From Paraburkholderia sp. BCC1886 (lineage in GTDB: Bacteria; Pseudomonadota; Gammaproteobacteria; Burkholderiales; Burkholderiaceae), in assembly GCF_900996245.1 (NCBI RefSeq), contig NZ_CAAJGK010000063.1, positions 1 through 64,000 on the forward strand: 64,000 nt of DNA. Reading direction: 5' to 3'. The position numbers and the translations under genes were made by a program. This document shows positions 35,805 through 44,338 of the stretch, in pieces (position 1 is the stretch's first letter; each line of letters starts with the position of its first letter). The notes below the pieces were generated by a model that made no database searches, was not told where the DNA came from, and worked only from the letters and a program-made list of their open reading frames with translations.

Positions 35805-37106
35805 TCAGGCCGTCCGGTACTGGTTGCGCGAACCCGGCGTGCGGTACAGCACCAGCGTCGCGATCAGACCGCAGATCGCCGCAACACCTAGCACGAGACC
35901 CGGCGCAGCCTTGTTGCCGGTGGAATGGATCAGCAAGGTCGAGATGGCCGGCGTGAAGCCGCCGATCGTCGTGGCGAGGCTGTAAGCCAGCGAGAAACCC
36001 GCCGTGCGCACTTCGACCGGCATGACTTCGGTCAGCGCGACCACCATGGCGCCGTTGTAGCAGCCGTACAGGAACGAGAGCCACAACTCGACGATCAGCA
36101 GGCGCACGAACGACGGCTCGGCCACCAGCCATTGCAGCGCCGGATAAGCGGTGACGATGGTCAGGATGGTGAACGCGAGCAGGACCGGACGCCGGCCGAT
36201 CCGGTCCGACAACGCGCCCGCGAGCGGCAGCCAGATCAGGTTCGACAAGCCGATACACACGGTCACGACGAGCGTATCGAGCGACGACAGTTTCAGCACT
36301 TCCTTGCCGAAGGTCGGCGTGTAAGCGGTGATCATGTAGAACGACACCGTGGTCATGATCACCATGCCCATGCCGCCCAGCACGATGGGCCAGTTGGCGA
36401 CCATCGTCTTCAGGATCTCGCCCATCGCCGGATGATTCTTGCGCGCCTTGAACTCTTCGGTTTCCTGCAGCGAACGACGGATCATGAACAGGAACGGCAC
36501 GATCAGGCAGCCGATCAGGAACGGCACGCGCCATCCCCATGCCCCCATCTGGTCGGCCGGCAGCAGCTTGTTCAGGACCACGCCGATCAGTGCCGCGAAG
36601 ATCACCGCGACCTGCTGGCTACCCGATTGCCACGCGCAATAGAAGCCCTTGTTGCCCTTGGTCGCAATCTCCGACAGATACACCGAGACGCCGCCCAGTT
36701 CCACGCCGGCCGAGAAACCTTGCAGCAGGCGGCCGCAGAGCACGAGCACCGGAGCAAGGACGCCGATGGTCGCATAGCCCGGTACGGCGGCGACGGCCAG
36801 CGTGCCGATGGCCATGAGTCCGAGCGTGAGAATCAGCCCTTTGCGCCGGCCGTGATGGTCGATGTACGCACCCAGCACGATCGCGCCCAGCGGTCGCACG
36901 AGGAAGCCTGCGCCGAACACCGACAGCGCGAGCATCAGGGAAGCGAATTCGTTGCCGCTAGGGAAATAGGTTTTGGCGATGGCCGACGCGTAATAGCCGT
37001 AGACCATGAAGTCGTACATTTCGAGGAAGTTGCCGCTCACCACGCGGAAAACTGTCTTGACCTTGGATTCCCCGGACGCGGACGGAACGTGTGACGCAGT
37101 TGACAT
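35805..37106 (-). CDS. CitA/TcuC-like tricarboxylate:proton symporter (MFS)
   Basis: A 433-residue major facilitator with 12 predicted membrane helices. From memory it closely follows Salmonella CitA, the citrate-proton symporter: RVVSGNFLEMYDFMVYGYYA at the start, GAYIDHHGRRKGLILTL in loop 2-3, GRLLQGFSAGVELGGVSVYL in helix 4-5, and SDRIGRRPVLL in loop 8-9. Substrate is probably citrate or a related tricarboxylate, but close relatives carry other organic acids. It stands alone, with no regulator or catabolic gene beside it. Confidence 0.85.
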   Translation of the reverse strand: MSTASHVPSASGESKVKTVFRVVSGNFLEMYDFMVYGYYASAIAKTYFPSGNEFASLMLALSVFGAGFLVRPLGAIVLGAYIDHHGRRKGLILTLGLMAIGTLAVAAVPGYATIGVLAPVLVLCGRLLQGFSAGVELGGVSVYLSEIATKGNKGFYCAWQSGSQQVAVIFAALIGVVLNKLLPADQMGAWGWRVPFLIGCLIVPFLFMIRRSLQETEEFKARKNHPAMGEILKTMVANWPIVLGGMGMVIMTTVSFYMITAYTPTFGKEVLKLSSLDTLVVTVCIGLSNLIWLPLAGALSDRIGRRPVLLAFTILTIVTAYPALQWLVAEPSFVRLLIVELWLSFLYGCYNGAMVVALTEVMPVEVRTAGFSLAYSLATTIGGFTPAISTLLIHSTGNKAAPGLVLGVAAICGLIATLVLYRTPGSRNQYRTA

Positions 37107-37475
37107 GACATTCTCTGATAAGCCTGCCGCTACGAGCCCATAGCGGCGGGGAGTTGAACGATCCGCCCGGTTCGGCAGGCGGATCCATCGGGCGGTCGGA
37201 CGCGCCCGCAGGGCGCTGCATTTTCATGCTGAAAGCATTCGGGCGGTATCAGGGTAAACGTTGTGAGTCGGGTGGATCGCGGGCCGGTGTATGTTACCGT
37301 GCCGCGCGGCCTTCGGCAGTGTCGCGCAAAGCATACGGTTTCATTACAATCCAGCGCGTCTGCCGGCTCGCGTTTTAGCTCGCGTTTTAGCTCGCTTTTG
37401 GCTTTCGTTCCGGCTCGAGTCCGGATTGTTTCGCTCGCCTTCCCGTCTATTCTTTATCCCGTTCGCGACTCCACG
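37107..37475. other. Intergenic region with short tandem repeat
   Basis: Between the divergent symporter and GNAT genes. Two exact copies of the 12-base unit GCTCGCGTTTTA (37366-37389) plus a partial third lie about 90 bases before the GNAT start. No gene or clear promoter is seen. Confidence 0.5.
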
Positions 37476-38000
37476 ATGCAAAACCACCCGCCGCTCACCT
37501 TGCGCCCCGCCACGCTCGCGGATGCCGCGCTCATCGCTTCGATTCACAGCACCAGTTGGCAGGCGACCTACCGTGGCCTGTTGCCCGACGCCTTTCTCGA
37601 CGGCGAAGTCGTGCGCGAGCGCGCAGCCTATTGGGACACGCGCCTGAACGCGCCGGACGGCGAGCGCCGGATCGTCTCGATCGCCGAGCTGGACCGGACG
37701 CCAGTCGGCTTCATGTGCGTCGAGCAGCAGCCGGATTCCCAGTGGGGCGCGCTGCTCGATAACCTGCATGCGCTGCCGCAATATCAGGGCATCGGGGCCG
37801 GCAAGCTGCTGATTCGCACCGCCCAGGACTGGGCTCGCGCGCAAGGTGAGACGCGCATCCATCTGTTCGTGCTGGAAGGCAATGCGCCGGCGATCGGCTT
37901 CTATGAACGGCAAGGCTGGCAGTTCGCCGGCGCCGAGCCGGACCGGATGGGCGGCGCGGATATTACGGCGCTGCGTTATGTGTATGAGTTGGGTCGGTAG
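37476..38000 (+). CDS. GNAT-family N-acetyltransferase
   Basis: A 174-residue acetyltransferase. The acetyl-CoA pyrophosphate loop is LPQYQGIGAGKLLI (near residue 98-111), followed by LFVLEGNAPAIGFYERQGW typical of the C-terminal part of the fold. Substrate is unknown; the sequence resembles general RimI-like or small-molecule acetylators. The start MQNHPPLTLRPATLADAAL at 37476 matches the usual GNAT beginning. Single gene. Confidence 0.85.
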   Translation: MQNHPPLTLRPATLADAALIASIHSTSWQATYRGLLPDAFLDGEVVRERAAYWDTRLNAPDGERRIVSIAELDRTPVGFMCVEQQPDSQWGALLDNLHALPQYQGIGAGKLLIRTAQDWARAQGETRIHLFVLEGNAPAIGFYERQGWQFAGAEPDRMGGADITALRYVYELGR

Positions 38001-38349
38001 ATGGGTGCGCTGACGGGTTCGCTCGTGGGTGCGCTGCCAGGTTGATTAGCCGCCGCGCTCGCGGGCGGCGTTGCGGTTCCGCTGAGCTTTTCGACACAAT
38101 TTTTCAGAACAATCCGATCGTCTGTTCGGCCGCTTCCCGCCATCATCGTCGCACCCTGATGGCTTCACGAAGCAGCGCTCACGGCTTGTCGCCAGCGAGC
38201 CCTGGCGGATGGCTCGAGTGCCGGCTGTTCGCGCACTCTCCTCCACTTCGCGCCCTTCATGCATGTCGCTACGAAGCCTGGGTCCCACAGGCCACAGGTT
38301 CGCCGATCCATCTTTCGGCAAACCCATCACGAAGCGATCGAAGAAACCG
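38001..38349. other. Intergenic region before the unrecognised membrane protein
   Basis: Holds a GC-rich hairpin (GCCGCC with GGCGGC, about 38049-38069) soon after the GNAT stop, and two imperfect copies of a GGGTGCGCTG-containing 20-base unit at about 38001-38045. No supported gene; the open frames here are Arg-rich shadows. Confidence 0.45.
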
Positions 38350-39411
38350 ATGTCCACCATTCCCCTCACTCTCATCGAAGGCGCCATGGCGCTTCCCAGT
38401 CTGCGTCCGCTCGACGCATTGCCGGCGCCCTTTGGCCGCGACTGGGCCCTGCGGCCGCCCGGGCACAGCCTGCGTGCGGAGCTCAAGGCGCTTTATGCCG
38501 CGATGCTGCGCACCTTTTGCCTCAGCGAAGAGACGATGCTCTCGCTAGGTAAGTGGGATGCGTGGGAGCGTTGGCGCGCTGAGGCGGCGGATGGTCGGGA
38601 TGAACCAGCGCCGGCTGATGAAGGTGCGGCTGAACGCGCGCAGTCGGAGTTGGCGCGCACACCGGCGGACAGGGTGGGTGCGGCAATGAGTTCGAATACG
38701 GTGAAGGGCGCCGCTTCCACGCATCGCCGCATGATCGCGGGCGGTGCCTGCGCGCTCGGTGGCGCGGCCGTGCTGACCTGGCTTGCGTTTGGGCATTCAA
38801 CGCATCGTCACGTGGAGAATCGGAGTTTGCGTTCCGACGTGGTGGCGGCAAATGCCGGATCGCGTGCGGCCGGTTCGCTCGATGGCCTCGCTCGCGCGCC
38901 TCGGGCGGACTCGATAAATGCCGTCGATGGGCAGCCCGCAAGTCCGGATTACGGCGCGTCGGGTTCTGTGTCTGTGAGCGTTCCGACTGGCGCTACGGGT
39001 TCGCCTGCTCATCAAGTCATGAGTAGTCAGTCCCCCTCGTTGCGTCGCGACGGCCTCGCAGATGTCGGCAGCAATCCGTCGCAAGTCCTGGCGTCCCGAC
39101 ACGGCTTGCGAGGCCGCAGCAGCGCGACCACCATTACCGCCAGTCCGGTGCGTCACCCGCAAAAAACCACACGCGCATCCGCGGCTGGGCCGTACTCCGC
39201 GCTTGCATCGTCGCGTGCCGCGGATAGCGATTACGCCAACATCACCTTATCCGCGGGCACGCATCTGCCCGGTATGACGACCGCTTCGCGTGCCGCGCGC
39301 ATCACCAGTCCGGTGGAACGATTCAAGCCGTCCGATTCCGTTGGGACAGAATGGGTCGATGGGCTCACCCAACGCCGCATCACCGAAACGCCCGAGCAGT
39401 TTCTGAAATAG
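38350..39411 (+). CDS. Unrecognised single-pass membrane protein
   Basis: A 353-residue protein I do not recognise. Residues 1-127 are soluble and helical, with a compact motif RAELKALYAAMLRTFCLSEETML (residues about 42-64). One membrane helix is at residues about 128-147 (GGACALGGAAVLTWLAFG). The remaining 200 residues are Ser/Ala/Arg-rich and probably disordered, ending EWVDGLTQRRITETPEQFLK. A basic, serine-rich outer part could interact with the wall or with nucleic acid, but nothing shows this. The start at 38350 begins MSTIPLTLIEGAM. It converges on the DUF2968 gene. Confidence 0.65.
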   Translation: MSTIPLTLIEGAMALPSLRPLDALPAPFGRDWALRPPGHSLRAELKALYAAMLRTFCLSEETMLSLGKWDAWERWRAEAADGRDEPAPADEGAAERAQSELARTPADRVGAAMSSNTVKGAASTHRRMIAGGACALGGAAVLTWLAFGHSTHRHVENRSLRSDVVAANAGSRAAGSLDGLARAPRADSINAVDGQPASPDYGASGSVSVSVPTGATGSPAHQVMSSQSPSLRRDGLADVGSNPSQVLASRHGLRGRSSATTITASPVRHPQKTTRASAAGPYSALASSRAADSDYANITLSAGTHLPGMTTASRAARITSPVERFKPSDSVGTEWVDGLTQRRITETPEQFLK

Positions 39412-39446
39412 GCGGCGAGGTCTAGCCACCTCACACGGCGACTTGG

Positions 39447-39489
39447 AAAAAATCCGGCCGGCTCATCATTCGAGCCGACCGGATTTTTT
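39447..39489. terminator. Bidirectional terminator between convergent genes
   Basis: An 18-base arm (39447-39464) pairs with 39472-39489 with one mismatch, across a seven-base loop; the ends are six As and six Ts. It serves both the unrecognised membrane protein and the DUF2968 gene. Confidence 0.9.
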
Positions 39490-39513
39490 AATGCGCTTTC
39501 CGCTCCGCGCGGT

Positions 39514-40236
39514 TCATTTCTGCGTGGGCAATCCCAATTCGGTCTGCTGCTGCAGTTGCAGCACCGCACCCTGAACCTGCCGCAACTGCGCTTGCGCCTT
39601 GTCCTTTTCCACGCGCAACGCGACGGCCTGATCCTGCGTTTGACGCTGATAATCGTTGACCTTCGCCTGCTGCGTGCGGGCGACGTCGAGGTCGGCCTGC
39701 AGTCGCTTCGCGCGGTCTTCCGACAACGCGATGATATTTTCGATGTACGCCTTCTGCGCCAGCAACTGCGTGCGACGCAATTCGACATCGGCAAGTTGCA
39801 CCGTCTGCTGGACGAAGCCGGCATAGACCGCCTCGGCGCGACCCGCATCTTCGGACTTGATGACACGCCAGAAATGCTTGTCCTGAAATAACGCGATGTA
39901 ATACGTCATTTCCTGCGGATAGAAAAACAGACTCGCGCCGTAACTGCCGTTGTACGTGGTGCGCAGTTCGCTGAGTTGCGCGTCGCGAATCATATGCATC
40001 AATTCGGCCACGTTGCCCTGGGCGTCGGCGGACGCGGAGGTCGTTGTGCTATCCGATGCAGGGGTTCGCAATGCGTCAGCAGCGGGCTGCGGCGTGAGCG
40101 TGGTGATAGCGGGACGCGCGCCGACCAGAGGCGCGGCCTCTTCATTTTGCGACGCCAGTACGGCACCACCATGCTGCAGCAGCGCGCACGAGCTCGCGAG
40201 CAGCATGGCGCGCCGTACGGTTAAAAGAGACTTCAT
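39514..40236 (-). CDS. Exported DUF2968 coiled-coil protein
   Basis: A 240-residue secreted protein. Residues 1-29 form a signal peptide (KSLLTVRRAMLLASSCALL, ending AVLAS). A Thr/Ser/Ala-rich stretch runs to about residue 75. A conserved block ELMHMIRDAQLSELRTTYNG and YGASLFFYPQEMTYYIALFQ follows, then a long coiled coil over residues about 140-230 (heptads in QLLAQKAYIENIIALSEDRA and later). This matches DUF2968, known in Burkholderia and relatives without function. The ATG at 40236 has GGAG nine bases upstream. Confidence 0.82.
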   Translation of the reverse strand: MKSLLTVRRAMLLASSCALLQHGGAVLASQNEEAAPLVGARPAITTLTPQPAADALRTPASDSTTTSASADAQGNVAELMHMIRDAQLSELRTTYNGSYGASLFFYPQEMTYYIALFQDKHFWRVIKSEDAGRAEAVYAGFVQQTVQLADVELRRTQLLAQKAYIENIIALSEDRAKRLQADLDVARTQQAKVNDYQRQTQDQAVALRVEKDKAQAQLRQVQGAVLQLQQQTELGLPTQK

Positions 40237-40607
40237 ACGTGCATGCTCCATGCGAATCCAAAACAGCCGCAGATTATCGCGCGGATCAGTCGTCAAGCGA
40301 AGCATTCAAACAGCGAGTGAACGGACTTTAAATCGAGATAAATCGACAGCGAACGATTTGCGTTAATCACCCGCATTATCGTGGGATAAAAGATTTCAGA
40401 TAGGCACAAAATGTCGCAATCCGTCCCGTGCAGAAATTTCGGAATCTTGATTGGAATGCCGGGAAATCAATGTCGGAGATGCGGAGAATTAGAGATAAAA
40501 CGAGGCGGGTGTCTTGCAGTCGGTGATCGACTAACGACTCCTGCTTCCCGACGGTCGAAGCTGCCGCGATAACTGGCGGGTTCGACCGTCGTGCTGCTGT
40601 CCAGCGC
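40237..40607. other. Intergenic region with an 11-bp inverted repeat
   Basis: CGACGGTCGAA (40549-40559) and TTCGACCGTCG (40581-40591) are exact inverted repeats enclosing a smaller CCGC/GCGG stem. They lie 17 bases after the amidotransferase stop, but no T-run follows on the minus strand. The rest is A/T-richer than average and carries no gene; it probably holds the DUF2968 promoter. Confidence 0.5.
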
Positions 40608-42149
40608 TTAGAACCGCGTTTCTCGCGCGACTCGCAGGAAGGTATCGAGCAACGGTGTGCAATCGAGCAACTCGGGGCCGCCCGCGCGATGAAACTCCGG
40701 ATGCCACTGCACGCCCATCACGAATGGCGCGCGCCGATACCGCACGGCCTCGATGATGCCGTCCGACGCGGATACCGCCTCGATATTGAGATCGCGCCCC
40801 AACGTCTTGACTGCCTGGTGATGGATCGAATTGACGATCGCATCGCGCCGGCCCGGGAACATATTGGCGAGCGTCGAGCCGTCCGGGAAATGAATGCCAT
40901 GCCGATGCTGATCGTAGTTCTCGTTGACGTGCGCGCCGGCCGTGGGCACGTCGGTCGCGATGTCCTGATACAAGGTCCCGCCAAACGCCACGTTGATCAG
41001 CTGACAGCCGCGGCACACGCCGAGCACCGGCTTACCCGACTCGATGAACTCGTGCAGCAACTCGAGTTCGTACATATCGCGCACGCGGTCGCCCGGCCAT
41101 TCGTGGCTGGTTGCCGCTTCCGCGTACGACTGTGGCGACACGTCGGCGCCGCCTTGCAACAGCAGGCCATCGAGATGTTTCGCGTAATCGCGCAACCGGA
41201 TATTGCTCGGGTGCAGCATGCCCTGATGGCCGACGGTCGGGATCATGAACACCAGCACGTCGCGCGACATGACCCAATGCGCGATGGATTCCTCGAGATA
41301 CTGCAGCGTCTTGCCGCGCAACCCTTTGGCACCCGGCTCCGGATGAAAAATACGCGCCGACACGCCGATGCGCAGCGTGCGCTGCGTAATGCGCTGCCCC
41401 GCCCGATCGAACAGTTGACGGGCACGTGCGGCGATGATGCGGCCGAAAACCGTCCAGGCCGAATCGTTGTGTTTGAGATAGCGCGGCGCCGACGGCGGTA
41501 TCGCGTTGGGCGGCGGCGGGTTGGACGCGCTGAAATCCGGCGCCGCGCCGAAACCCGGAGGCGGCGAGCCCGAAGGCCGCGCGGTGGACGCGGTGACGTC
41601 TTCGACCTCCGGCTCTTCGACAACCGTCGTGGTTGGGTGCGTGCCCGTGGTGATCAATTCACCGGACACCGGTTCGCTGTCCACGAGTGTCACGGTGGGA
41701 TCGAGCGGCGTTGGGCGTGCGTGGACCCGGCGCTCCTCGCTTTCGTGAACCGCGGACTCCTGCTGAACGGTCGATTCGGCTGCCGCGCTGCGTGCTTGCG
41801 CCGCATCGCGCTGCCGGGCTGATTGCGGATCGGCAGGCGTAACGGTGGAAGCACTCTCTGGGGCGTCGGTCGATGAGCGCAAGGCCGCCTCTTCGTCCGC
41901 CGGCAGGGTCGCGCCCGCGTTGGGCGGCTGGATAACGCCTGCTTGCTGAACTGCAGGAGACGGTGGCAGAGACGTCACCGGTTCGGCCGATGATTTGCCG
42001 GGACTCGTGATGCCAGATGGGGACGTTGTAGATCCGGTGGGCGATGCAGCAGAGGCGGGCGGCGTAACCGGTACCGCGGACTGGGACGGCGCCGCGGGCG
42101 CCGCTGGGTTGCCGGGCTGGCCGGCGTTTTCGGGTTTGTTTTCGCTCAT
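40608..42149 (-). CDS. Class I glutamine amidotransferase-like (peptidase C26, PuuD type) protein with long disordered N-terminus
   Basis: A 513-residue protein in two parts. Residues 1-225 are Pro/Ala/Ser/Thr-rich, acidic in places and without structure. Residues about 258-513 are a gamma-glutamyl-gamma-aminobutyrate hydrolase-like amidotransferase with a complete triad: Cys379 in VLGVCRGCQLINV, and His483 and Glu485 in QWHPEF. PuuD-type enzymes release GABA from gamma-glutamyl-GABA; no other putrescine gene is nearby, so the substrate is open. The domain motif LLLQGGADVSPQSY is typical. The ATG at 42149 is chosen, though a GTG eight codons upstream exists. Confidence 0.85.
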   Translation of the reverse strand: MSENKPENAGQPGNPAAPAAPSQSAVPVTPPASAASPTGSTTSPSGITSPGKSSAEPVTSLPPSPAVQQAGVIQPPNAGATLPADEEAALRSSTDAPESASTVTPADPQSARQRDAAQARSAAAESTVQQESAVHESEERRVHARPTPLDPTVTLVDSEPVSGELITTGTHPTTTVVEEPEVEDVTASTARPSGSPPPGFGAAPDFSASNPPPPNAIPPSAPRYLKHNDSAWTVFGRIIAARARQLFDRAGQRITQRTLRIGVSARIFHPEPGAKGLRGKTLQYLEESIAHWVMSRDVLVFMIPTVGHQGMLHPSNIRLRDYAKHLDGLLLQGGADVSPQSYAEAATSHEWPGDRVRDMYELELLHEFIESGKPVLGVCRGCQLINVAFGGTLYQDIATDVPTAGAHVNENYDQHRHGIHFPDGSTLANMFPGRRDAIVNSIHHQAVKTLGRDLNIEAVSASDGIIEAVRYRRAPFVMGVQWHPEFHRAGGPELLDCTPLLDTFLRVARETRF

Positions 42150-42275
42150 GACTGTCGGACTGGCGCCTTCCACGCGAACGAATGAATATGCCCTGATTAT
42201 CCGCTAGCGAACCAGGCCCCGCAAACACGCACACAATTGCTCACATTGTCGCGGGCAATGACTTCCCTTCCACGG

Positions 42276-44033
42276 TTACGGGTCGGGCTGCTCGTCGAAC
42301 GTTTCCCGCAGCGCGATTTGCATGGCCGCATGAATTTTCACGCACCAGCGCCACACCAGGGCTAGCAGCAAGCCGGCACAAAGCAGCACGACCGCCAGCA
42401 GGCCCGTGGGAGGAAGGATGCCGCCCGACAGGGCCGCAACCAGCAGGAACACGCCGACCATCGACACCACCGGAACGAGATCGGAGATCGCGTAGCGAAT
42501 GGCGCTGGTGAAGCGCCCCGCGATGGCCGGCTGCACGCTGACCTCGGCGAGCAGCAACGCAAGCGATTTCGTCTTTCGGTAGACCGCCACCAGAAACGGC
42601 AGCGACACGACCAGCGCCGCGCTCCATAACACCACGCGTTGCATCGGCTCGGAAACGACCCAATGCGCCAGCCACGCGCTCGTATAGGGGGCGCTGTACG
42701 ACACGATCAGGAAAATGGCCGCGACCAGCGCCAGATTGACGGCGATCTGTAAAACGATTCGCCGCGTCATGCTGAAAACCGTGGGCCCGCCGGTCTCCGT
42801 GCTCAGACTGCGCAACCACTGCCCATACAGACCGAAAACGTTGGCGAGCGTGCGCGGCATGGCGTGACCGAGGCGCTGCGTGAGCGGGTCCGCCGCACGG
42901 ATCAGATACGGGGTGAACAACGTGGTCAAAGCCGATACGGCCACGGCAATCGGATAGAGAAACGCGCTCGTCACCTTCAGCGTCAGGCCGAGCGACGCGA
43001 TGATGAACGAGAACTCGCCGATTTGCGACACGGTCATGCCGACCCGCATTGCCGTGCGGCCGTCCTTGCCGGCGAGAAAGGTGCCGAGGCCGCAGGACAC
43101 GATCTTGCCGACGATCACCGCCACGGTAATGACCGCGATTGGCCATGCGTAGTCGACCAGCACCGCCGGGTTGAGCATCAGGCCGATGGTCACGAAGAAA
43201 ATGGCGGAGAACGCGTCGCGCAACGGCGCGATCAGATGCTCGATGCGGTGCAGGTGGCGCGATTCGGCCATGATTGCGCCGATCAGGAACGCGCCGAGCG
43301 CGATGCTGTAGTCGAGTTTCACCACCAGCAGGCAGAACCCGAAGCAGAAGCCGAGTACCGACACCAGCAACATCTCGTCGCTGCGCGAGCGCGCCACATA
43401 GTTCAGCGCGCGCGGCACGACCAGAATGCCGACCACCAGCGATACCGTCATGAACAGCAATAGCTTGCCGAGCGTGACCACGGCGACGCCGGCGCTCAAC
43501 TGCCCCGTCTGCGCGATGCCCGAGAGCAGCACCAGCATCGCGATGGCGAGAATGTCCTCGACGATCAGAATGCCGAACACCAGTTGCGCGAAACTCTCGC
43601 GCTTCAAACCAAGCTCCGACAAGGCCTTGACGATGATGGTGGTCGACGAGATGGCGAGAATGGCGCCGAGAAACAGCGAGTCCATCGAACTCCACCCGAA
43701 CGCGCTGCCGATCTCGTAGCCGAGCCACAGCATCAGCACGATTTCCGAGAGCGCCGCGACGATAGCCGTCGCGCCGACCTTGAAGAGCTTGCGCAGGCTG
43801 AATTCAAGCCCGAGGGAAAACATCAGGAACACCACGCCGAGTTCGCCGAGCGTCTGGATGGTCTGTTCGTCGTGAATCAGCTGGAAGGGCGGCGTGTACG
43901 GGCCGATGATCACGCCGGCCGCGATGTAGCCGAGCACCACTGGCTGCTTCAGGCGATGGAACAGCACGGTGACGACGCCGGCGAGCGCCATCACGACCGC
44001 CAGATCCTGAATGAAGCCAATGCCCTGATGCAT
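42276..44033 (-). CDS. CPA2-family cation:proton antiporter
   Basis: A 585-residue KefB-like membrane protein. Residues about 1-390 make the Na+/H+ exchanger core (GYIAAGVIIGPYTPPF, LGVVFLMFSLGLEFSLRKLF, AISSTTIIVKALSELG). E. coli KefB/KefC carry an RCK (TrkA-N) domain after this. Here the C-terminal part from about residue 425 is instead hydrophobic, with about four more membrane helices and no Rossmann motif, so ligand gating by glutathione or NADH is unlikely. It probably exports K+ or Na+ against protons. The start MHQGIGFIQDL at 44033 is chosen; a longer frame upstream runs through intergenic sequence. Confidence 0.87.
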   Translation of the reverse strand: MHQGIGFIQDLAVVMALAGVVTVLFHRLKQPVVLGYIAAGVIIGPYTPPFQLIHDEQTIQTLGELGVVFLMFSLGLEFSLRKLFKVGATAIVAALSEIVLMLWLGYEIGSAFGWSSMDSLFLGAILAISSTTIIVKALSELGLKRESFAQLVFGILIVEDILAIAMLVLLSGIAQTGQLSAGVAVVTLGKLLLFMTVSLVVGILVVPRALNYVARSRSDEMLLVSVLGFCFGFCLLVVKLDYSIALGAFLIGAIMAESRHLHRIEHLIAPLRDAFSAIFFVTIGLMLNPAVLVDYAWPIAVITVAVIVGKIVSCGLGTFLAGKDGRTAMRVGMTVSQIGEFSFIIASLGLTLKVTSAFLYPIAVAVSALTTLFTPYLIRAADPLTQRLGHAMPRTLANVFGLYGQWLRSLSTETGGPTVFSMTRRIVLQIAVNLALVAAIFLIVSYSAPYTSAWLAHWVVSEPMQRVVLWSAALVVSLPFLVAVYRKTKSLALLLAEVSVQPAIAGRFTSAIRYAISDLVPVVSMVGVFLLVAALSGGILPPTGLLAVVLLCAGLLLALVWRWCVKIHAAMQIALRETFDEQPDP

Positions 44034-44133
44034 GGATGCGTCCCTTACAAAAAGTAATCCTCGAAGAGACGCAGTGTAGCAAACGCGGAAGGCTCGCCCC
44101 ATTGGCCAAAAGGCATAGTCCCCGGGATTTTTC

Positions 44134-44153
44134 GGGTGGGTGCGCACCCACCC
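44134..44153. repeat. Perfect 20-bp palindrome between the antiporter and amidase genes
   Basis: GGGTGGGTGC is followed at once by its reverse complement. It lies in the 305-base divergent intergenic region (44034-44338), about 100 bases from the antiporter start, and could be an operator for either gene. No gene is seen in the rest of the region. Confidence 0.6.
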
Positions 44154-44338
44154 TTCGCGCTCCCGAAATACCCCCCGATTCGAGGGGCAGGCCGCGCAAA
44201 ACCTTGCTCTACAATGCGGACGTTACTGAAAGCACCTGTCTGTCCGGGCTCACGCCGCTTGCTCGCGCTCGCTCCGCCTGACAACTCAGGCGTGTGCAGC
44301 GTCAACAAATGCACTCAACCGGTTTTTCACCCAACACC

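Noticed and set aside
42276..44147. Longer antiporter start at 44147
   Set aside because: The extra 38 residues show no membrane-protein character and run through the intergenic region; MHQGIGF at 44033 starts the first helix properly.
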